Source: Streptomyces sp. NBC_00358
GTDB lineage: Bacteria; Actinomycetota; Actinomycetes; Streptomycetales; Streptomycetaceae
DNA: 64,000 bases
NCBI RefSeq assembly: GCF_036099295.1
Contig: NZ_CP107976.1
Coordinates: 4,402,001 to 4,466,000 of the forward strand
Direction of reading: 5' to 3'
A model generated the notes under the pieces. That model was not told the DNA's origin. It did no database searches and saw nothing but the letters and a program-made list of their open reading frames with translations. Shown here piece after piece: positions 57,253-64,000 of this stretch (position 1 is its first letter; every line of letters begins with the position of its first letter). Position numbers and translations under genes: made by a program.

Positions 57253-57348
57253 CCTCCGGGTCTCCGGGTCTCCGGGTCTCCGGGTCTCCGGGTCTCCGGG
57301 TCTCCGGGTCTCCGGGTCTCCGGGCTTCCGGGCTTCCGGGCTTCCGGG
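57253..57348. repeat. Twelve tandem 8-bp units
   Basis: CCTCCGGG, then eight identical TCTCCGGG, then three CTTCCGGG. The flanking sequence (57163-57480) contains scattered degenerate copies. A period of 8 is not divisible by 3, so it cannot be conserved coding sequence. Confidence 0.95.
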
Positions 57349-57494
57349 TCTCAGTGCCTCAGGGCCACCGAACGTCCAGACCTCCGGACCTCCGCGTTTC
57401 CGAGCCTTCCGGTCTCCGGCTCCCGGGTCTCCGAACGTCCAGGTCTCCGGACTCCCGAGCTCGCGACCGCGAGGCCTCAGCCCCAGGCCCAAGT

Positions 57495-57524
57495 CCAGGC
57501 CCAGGCCCAGGCCCAGGCCCAGGC
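57495..57524. repeat. Five tandem CCAGGC hexamers
   Basis: Perfect 6-bp repeats, preceded by degenerate copies from about 57483. Confidence 0.9.
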
Positions 57525-57757
57525 CCACAGGAGAATCCGTGGGCGGCGGGTCGCCCCGTCCGTACGGGAGGAGTGGCTGCCTCTCGCTCGGCGGGCGGCC
57601 TTGTGGGGGCCGGGCGAGGTGAACCCGGTGGCCGGTTCGTACGTGCCCCCAGGTGCGGACTCGTATGGTCGCGTGTGGTCTCGTGAGAGGCGTCGGGGCC
57701 GCGCCGCGGGGTATGGACGTGCCACGCGGAACGAGGACCTGGGCCAGCGGCACAGCA

Positions 57758-57772
57758 TAGGTCTAAACCAAT
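57758..57772. promoter_or_regulatory. DasR-like operator upstream of acs
   Basis: TAGGTCTAAACCAAT matches the core of the DasR site TGGTCTAGACCA with GGTCTAAACCA, one mismatch in 11 bases. It lies about 85 bp before the acs start in the promoter region. DasR is the GntR-type N-acetylglucosamine regulator of actinobacteria, and control of acs by DasR has, as far as I recall, been reported in a related actinomycete. Confidence 0.5.
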
Positions 57773-57857
57773 TTAGGATCGGGCCTTGTCATCGAGCCCC
57801 CCGGTCTGATGAGCTGTGGCCTGGGACACAACGGACACCCTGGGAAAGGGAGATGTC

Positions 57858-59816
<1,959 letters not shown>

Positions 59817-59844
59817 GGCGGGATCGTCCCGCCGGCCCGACCCC

Positions 59845-59881
59845 GAGGGGTGCGGGAGCACTGGGTGCTCCCGCACCCCTC
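59845..59881 (+). terminator. Terminator of acs
   Basis: A perfect 17-bp stem (GAGGGGTGCGGGAGCAC and complement) with a 3-base loop. Confidence 0.9.
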
Positions 59882-60079
59882 CGTCGCTCCCGCACCCCCT
59901 CAGCCCAACCAGCACGCCCCGCGCCCGGTTCGGCCGTAATGTGAGGATCCCGGACCGACCCGGCCGCATCTTAGGTAAAGTAAGCAAAGCGTCGAGGACG
60001 CGACGAGATCGTTCATGGTGTGCCGGGAAGTCTGGTCGGCGAGTGCTCAGTCCTGCCTGCTCGACCGGAGGTCCTCCTC

Positions 60080-61477
60080 GTGCCCGCGCCCCCCAGCTCC
60101 ACCACCCGTAAGTTCTTCGGCCGGATGTCCCTGCCGGAGCGGAACTTCGTGGCGGACGCGCTGCGCACCGAGACGGTGGGCGGGGTACTCCTGCTGATCG
60201 CGGCGGTCGCGGCGCTGATCTGGGCGAACACCCTGCCGCACAGCTACGAGACCGTCTCGCACTACCACTTCGGCCCGGCCGCGCTCGGGCTCGACCTGTC
60301 AGTGGAGCACTGGGCGGCCGACGGACTGCTCGCCGTGTTCTTCTTCGTCGCCGGGATCGAGCTGAAGCGCGAACTCGTGGCCGGTGATCTGCGGGATCCG
60401 AAGGCCGCGGTGCTGCCCGTGGTCGCGGCGGTCTGCGGCATGGCCGTTCCCGCGGTCGTCTACGTCCTGACCAATGTCCTGGGCCACGGATCGCTCGACG
60501 GATGGGCGGTCCCCACCGCCACCGACATCGCCTTCGCGCTCGCCGTACTGGCCGTCATCGGAACGTCGTTGCCGTCGGCCCTGCGCGCCTTCCTGCTCAC
60601 TCTCGCCGTCGTAGACGACCTGTTCGCGATCCTGATCATCGCGGTCTTCTTCACCGACTCCATCAACCTCGCGGCGCTCGGCGGGGCCGTCGTGGGTCTC
60701 GGGGTCTTCTGGCTGCTGCTGCGCAAGGGCGTACGGGGCTGGTACGTGTACGTCCCGCTCGCCCTGGTCATCTGGGGCCTGATGTACAACAGCGGCATCC
60801 ACGCCACCATCGCCGGTGTCGCGATGGGCCTGATGCTGCGCTGCCACCCGCTCGAAGGCGAGGAGCACTCCCCCGGAGAGCACATCGAGCATCTGGTGCG
60901 CCCGGTGTCGGCGGGACTGGCGGTGCCGCTGTTCGCCCTGTTCAGCGCCGGCGTCGCGATCTCGGGCGGAGCGATCCACGATGTGTTCACCCGGCCCGAG
61001 ACCCTCGGTGTGGTGCTCGGACTCGTCGTGGGCAAGGCGGTCGGCATCTTCGGGGGCACCTGGCTGACGGCCCGGTTCACCAGGGCCTCGCTCAGCGACG
61101 ACCTCGAATGGGCCGACGTGGCCGCCGTCGCCACCCTCGCCGGCATCGGCTTCACCGTCTCCCTGCTCATCGGCGAACTCGCCTTCGAGGGCAACACGAG
61201 CCTCACCGACGAGACCAAGGCCGCCGTCCTGATCGGCTCGTTCATCGCGGCCGTGCTCGCCACGGCGCTGCTGAAGATGCGCAACGCCCGGTACCGCGCG
61301 CTGTGCGAGACCGAGGAGCGCGACGAGGACCTCGACGGCATCCCCGACATCTACGAGGAGGACAAGCCGGAGTACCACCTGCGCATGGCCGCGATCTACG
61401 AACGGAAGGCCGCGGAACACCGCAGGCTTGCCGAAGTGGCGGGTGGGGCAGGCGAGGGGGACCACGGTCCGGCATGA
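60080..61477 (+). CDS. nhaA: Na+/H+ antiporter NhaA
   Basis: A 465-residue membrane antiporter exchanging sodium for protons. The characteristic FFVAGIELKREL, the PTATDIAFALAV segment with its Asp, and the LAVVDDLFAI double-Asp pair of the ion-binding site are present; the total of about 12 helices matches NhaA. The C-terminal extension of about 70 charged residues (ETEERDEDLDGIPDIYEEDKP) is longer than in E. coli. GTG 60080 has GGAGG at 8 bases. The gene starts about 260 bp after acs and has its own promoter region. Confidence 0.95.
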   Translation: MPAPPSSTTRKFFGRMSLPERNFVADALRTETVGGVLLLIAAVAALIWANTLPHSYETVSHYHFGPAALGLDLSVEHWAADGLLAVFFFVAGIELKRELVAGDLRDPKAAVLPVVAAVCGMAVPAVVYVLTNVLGHGSLDGWAVPTATDIAFALAVLAVIGTSLPSALRAFLLTLAVVDDLFAILIIAVFFTDSINLAALGGAVVGLGVFWLLLRKGVRGWYVYVPLALVIWGLMYNSGIHATIAGVAMGLMLRCHPLEGEEHSPGEHIEHLVRPVSAGLAVPLFALFSAGVAISGGAIHDVFTRPETLGVVLGLVVGKAVGIFGGTWLTARFTRASLSDDLEWADVAAVATLAGIGFTVSLLIGELAFEGNTSLTDETKAAVLIGSFIAAVLATALLKMRNARYRALCETEERDEDLDGIPDIYEEDKPEYHLRMAAIYERKAAEHRRLAEVAGGAGEGDHGPA

Positions 61478-61520
61478 TCTGACAGGACCGTACAAACGCA
61501 TGCAGAAGAGGGAGACAGCG

Positions 61521-61997
61521 ATGACCGCACCCGACGGCAGCCCGGTCGGCGCCGAACGCAGTATCGGCGAACTGGTCGCCTCGGCGACGACCGAGATGTC
61601 CGCACTGGTGCACGACGAAATCGCACTGGCGAAGGCTCAGCTCAAGCAGGACGTCAAGCGCGGCGCGGTCAGTGGCGGCGCGTTCGGGGCGGCCGGCGCG
61701 GTGCTGATCTTCTCCCTGCCGATGCTCAGTTTCGCCCTCGCATACGGCATCCGGACCTGGAGCGACTGGAACCTCGCGATCTGTTTCCTGCTGTCGTTCG
61801 CGGCGAACGTGCTGGTCGCGGCGGTACTCGCGCTGATCGGCGTGATCTTCGCGAAGAAGGTCAAGAAGAGTCAGGGCCCGCAGAAGGTGGCCGCCTCCGT
61901 GAAGGAGACGGCGGGTGTTCTGCCGAACGCCAAGCCGCACCCCCGGCCCGAACCGGTCGAGGACGTCGTCAAGGCTGTGGCACGCTCATCCTCATGA
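61521..61997 (+). CDS. Phage holin-like membrane protein (Holin-X/DUF1469)
   Basis: A 158-residue protein with a helical amphipathic N-terminus (SIGELVASATTEMSALVHDEIALAKAQLKQD), two membrane helices (about 52-72 and 83-107) and a hydrophilic C-terminus. It matches the actinobacterial holin superfamily X, whose members are chromosomal membrane proteins rather than lysis proteins. ATG 61521 follows GAGGGAGACAGCG. Its last codons overlap the next gene by 4 bases, so the two are translationally coupled. Confidence 0.85.
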   Translation: MTAPDGSPVGAERSIGELVASATTEMSALVHDEIALAKAQLKQDVKRGAVSGGAFGAAGAVLIFSLPMLSFALAYGIRTWSDWNLAICFLLSFAANVLVAAVLALIGVIFAKKVKKSQGPQKVAASVKETAGVLPNAKPHPRPEPVEDVVKAVARSSS

Positions 61998-62944
61998 CGG
62001 ACCCCGCCACACCTTCGGCGCAACCCACCTCGGTCGTACGGATCGACCTTCCCGGCGGACGCAAAGTGACGCACCGGGACGTGGCCGCCAACGGCGCGCG
62101 CTTCCACATCGCCGAGCTCGGCGACGGGCCGCTCGTCCTGCTGCTGCACGGCTTCCCGCAGTTCTGGTGGACCTGGCGGCACCAGCTCGTCGCGCTCGCC
62201 GACGCCGGGTTCAGGGCCGTGGCCATGGACCTGCGGGGCGTCGGCGGCAGCGACCGCACCCCGCGCGGCTACGACCCCGCCAACCTCGCGCTCGACATCA
62301 CCGGGGTCGTGCGGTCCCTCGGCGAACCCGACGCCGCGCTGGTCGGGCACGACATCGGCGGCTATCTGGCCTGGACGGCGGCCGCCATGCGGCCCAAGCT
62401 CGTCCGCCGACTCGCGGTGTCGTCCATGCCGCATCCGCGGCGCTGGCGTTCCGCCATGCTCTCCGACGTCAAGCAGACGGCGGCCGGCTCGTACATCTGG
62501 GGATTCCAGCGCCCGTGGATTCCGGAGCGCCAACTCCTCGCCGACGACAGCGCCCTGGTGGGCCGTCTGGTCCGCGACTGGTCGGGGCCCCGGCAGCCGG
62601 ACGAGGACACCCTGGAGACGTACCGCCGGGCCATGCGCATCCCGTCGACCGCGCACTGCTCCATCGAGCCGTACCGGTGGATGGTCCGGTCCATGGCCCG
62701 CCCGGACGGCATCCAGTTCAACCGCCGTATGAAGCGGCCGGTGCGGGTGCCGACGCTGCATCTGCACGGCTCGCTCGATCCGGTGATGCGGACACGGAGC
62801 GCGGCGGGCTCCGGCGAGTACGTCGAAGCGCCTTACCGCTGGCGGCTGTTCGACGGGCTCGGCCACTTCCCGCACGAAGAGGATCCGGTCGCGTTCTCCA
62901 CCGAACTGGTCAACTGGCTGAAGGACCCGGAACCCGACCGGTGA
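61994..62944 (+). CDS. Alpha/beta hydrolase, epoxide hydrolase/haloalkane dehalogenase type
   Basis: A 316-residue hydrolase. The oxyanion segment LLHGFPQFWWTW, the nucleophile elbow GHDIGG with Asp, and a C-terminal His in GLGHFPHEEDP define the epoxide hydrolase/dehalogenase subgroup that uses an aspartate nucleophile. A cap domain of about 100 residues sits in the middle. It is coupled to the holin-like gene by an ATGA overlap. The native substrate is unknown. Confidence 0.88.
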   Translation: MTDPATPSAQPTSVVRIDLPGGRKVTHRDVAANGARFHIAELGDGPLVLLLHGFPQFWWTWRHQLVALADAGFRAVAMDLRGVGGSDRTPRGYDPANLALDITGVVRSLGEPDAALVGHDIGGYLAWTAAAMRPKLVRRLAVSSMPHPRRWRSAMLSDVKQTAAGSYIWGFQRPWIPERQLLADDSALVGRLVRDWSGPRQPDEDTLETYRRAMRIPSTAHCSIEPYRWMVRSMARPDGIQFNRRMKRPVRVPTLHLHGSLDPVMRTRSAAGSGEYVEAPYRWRLFDGLGHFPHEEDPVAFSTELVNWLKDPEPDR

Positions 62945-63128
62945 CGGTCCGGCACCCGGCCGGTCCCCCGGCGGACACCCTTGTGTGACCGTCCGGACGC
63001 ACCCGGTGCCGTGCCCGGAATGCGGACCGTGAACACCTGTCCTACGAACAGCCAATTGCCCGGCGCATAGGCCAATTGACGGGCCGGGGCGAGGTTATCG
63101 ACCTTGGGGCAGGGGCAGACGTCGGGGT

Positions 63129-63308
63129 ATGGGCTGGACGCACGACTACAGTGACGCAGCACGCAATCGCCGCTCGGCCACGGGTCTGAGCTCCCATCAG
63201 AGGGGCACCCCGCAGCTGACGGGCACGGATCCTCGCGTGGGGATTCCGCACATTCTGCGCCGCCGGGCCCGCTGGGTCTCCGTGCGGCTGCGCCATCCAC
63301 GCGGCTGA
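63129..63308 (+). CDS. Possible 59-residue basic protein
   Basis: A short open frame, ATG 63129 to TGA 63308, with G/C at roughly 80 percent of third positions, below the level of neighbouring genes but above random sequence. The peptide starts MGWTHDYSD, has ten or more arginines in its last half (RRRARWVSVRLRHPRG) and no membrane segment. The upstream sequence is G-rich (GGGGCAGGGGCAG) without a clear ribosome site. It fills the gap between the hydrolase and the protease, and its stop lies 16 bp from the convergent gene end. It could also be non-coding. Confidence 0.35.
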   Translation: MGWTHDYSDAARNRRSATGLSSHQRGTPQLTGTDPRVGIPHILRRRARWVSVRLRHPRG

Positions 63309-63323
63309 GTCCCGGCCCGCCGG

Positions 63324-64000
63324 TCAGAGCGCGCAACTGTCGCTGTCCACCTGCTGGTTGGCCGTACGGCCCTTGGCGATGTCCGGCCGGACCTCGTCCG
63401 CGGTGAGCGCGTAGCCGGTCTCGGCGTCGTCGAGCGACTTCGCGAAGACCACGCCGTACACCGTGCCGTCGGGTGTCAGCAGCGGTCCGCCGGAGTTGCC
63501 CTGACGGACCGTCGCGTACAGCGAGTAGACGTCTCGGCGCACCGTCTTGCGGTGGTAGATGTCCGGGCCGTTGGCCGTGATGCGGCCCCGCACGCGCGCG
63601 GGCTGGATGTTGTACGAGCCGTTCTGCGGGAACCCCGCGACGATCGCGCTGTCACCGCTGCTCGCGTCCTTCGGGCTGAACCGCAGTGCGGGCGCCTTGA
63701 GGTCCGGTACGTCGAGCACGGCGATGTCGCGCTCCCAGTCGTACAGGACGACCTTGGCGTCGTACTTCTTGCCTTCCCCGCCTATCTGGACGGTGGGCTC
63801 GTCCACTCCGCCGACCACGTGCGCGTTGGTCATCACGCGGCGGTCGGCGAAGACGAAACCGCTGCCTTCGAGAACCTTGCCGCAACTCTGGGCGGTACCC
63901 ATGACCTTGACGATGGAGCTCTGCGAGCGGGCGGCGACGGGGCTGCCGGCGAGCTCCGGGTCGGGCGGCCGGACCTCGGTGATGGGCTCGTTGGCGAACG
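63324..64000 (-). CDS. MarP-type trypsin-like serine protease, 5' end outside window
   Basis: The visible 225 C-terminal residues form an HtrA/trypsin fold. His is in TNAHVVGG, Asp in RDIAVLDV and Ser in QGNSGGPLL. Two Cys flank the domain (QSCGKV and DSCAL), matching the disulfide of MarP, the Mycobacterium acid-resistance protease. In that family an N-terminal CvpA-like membrane domain precedes it; that part lies beyond the window edge, where the frame is still open. There is no PDZ domain. It is probably an extracytoplasmic membrane protease. Confidence 0.88.
   Translation of the reverse strand, partial: FANEPITEVRPPDPELAGSPVAARSQSSIVKVMGTAQSCGKVLEGSGFVFADRRVMTNAHVVGGVDEPTVQIGGEGKKYDAKVVLYDWERDIAVLDVPDLKAPALRFSPKDASSGDSAIVAGFPQNGSYNIQPARVRGRITANGPDIYHRKTVRRDVYSLYATVRQGNSGGPLLTPDGTVYGVVFAKSLDDAETGYALTADEVRPDIAKGRTANQQVDSDSCAL

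Larger units (their letters stand above)
57042..57857. other. 816-bp repeat-rich intergenic region
   Basis: Contains a terminator, an 8-bp tandem array, a 6-bp array, further C-rich low-complexity sequence, and then the acs promoter with a DasR-like site. No gene is supported; long open frames here arise from the repeats. Confidence 0.6.

Noticed and set aside
59965..59990. Iron box (DmdR1/IdeR) upstream of nhaA
   Set aside because: TTAGGTAAAGTAAGC resembles only one half of the inverted repeat; the second half is absent.

Overview
The window reads as chromosomal DNA of a Streptomyces or very close relative. Base composition is strongly GC-rich with G/C-biased third codon positions, and GTG and TTG starts are common. 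Several families are hallmarks of the genus: a thymidylate kinase fused to a membrane domain, DNA topoisomerase I with a lysine/alanine-rich tail, BldG with its anti-sigma partner, and a tad pilus-like cluster beside a MrfA-type helicase. The order slpD-like peptidase, holB, tmk, topA, hppA, bldG, helicase, tad genes, acs, nhaA matches, from memory, the region around bldG (SCO3549) in S. coelicolor. I could not run a comparison.

Left part (1-23590): accessory and regulatory DNA. It starts with the 3'-truncated end of an AfsR/SARP regulator (minus strand) that has a heptamer-repeat operator upstream. A family 2 glycosyltransferase, a DUF3052 protein, an APC permease and a MarR/MFS efflux pair follow. 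From 8964 to 18979 lies a compact plus-strand biosynthetic operon: acyl-CoA dehydrogenase-like protein, free carrier protein, one NRPS module (C-A-T-TE), SRPBCC protein, two FabF-type ketosynthases and a Rossmann oxidoreductase. It is preceded by a CRP-type palindrome and an array of about 20 degenerate 14-bp repeats. This is the best candidate for an undescribed system. The A domain code suggests glycine, the thioesterase has Cys instead of Ser, and one ketosynthase has Asn for the first active-site His, so an N-acylglycine-like or cyclised product is a reasonable hypothesis. Next come an orphan coding fragment, an FtsX-type ABC exporter whose operon begins with a previously uncalled 48-residue peptide gene, and a frameshifted relic ending at a tRNA-Thr gene.

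Core part (23590-50710): tRNA-Thr(CGT), a secreted peptidase, DNA polymerase III delta', the tmk fusion, topA, a small membrane protein, a methyltransferase, a lipoprotein, the proton-pumping pyrophosphatase, the anti-sigma factor and bldG all lie on the minus strand. A helicase is divergent from bldG. The tad-like cluster (CpaE/Ssd, TadA, TadB, TadC, DUF4244 pilin-like protein, TadE, TadE/G-like protein) is translationally coupled on the minus strand; its last gene carries a collagen-like Gly-Ser-Pro tail. A HAD-IB phosphatase follows.

Right part (50710-64000): a Fic-fold protein with a destroyed catalytic motif is divergent from a CooC/MinD-like ATPase. Then come a polysaccharide deacetylase-like lipoprotein, a SulP transporter-carbonic anhydrase fusion, a repeat-filled intergenic region, acetyl-CoA synthetase behind a DasR-like site, NhaA, a holin-like membrane protein coupled to an alpha/beta hydrolase, a possible 59-residue protein, and the 3' part of a MarP-type serine protease that runs off the right edge.

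Tandem repeats are a theme of the window: 6-, 8-, 9-, 14-, 16- and 48-bp arrays occur both between genes and inside reading frames.
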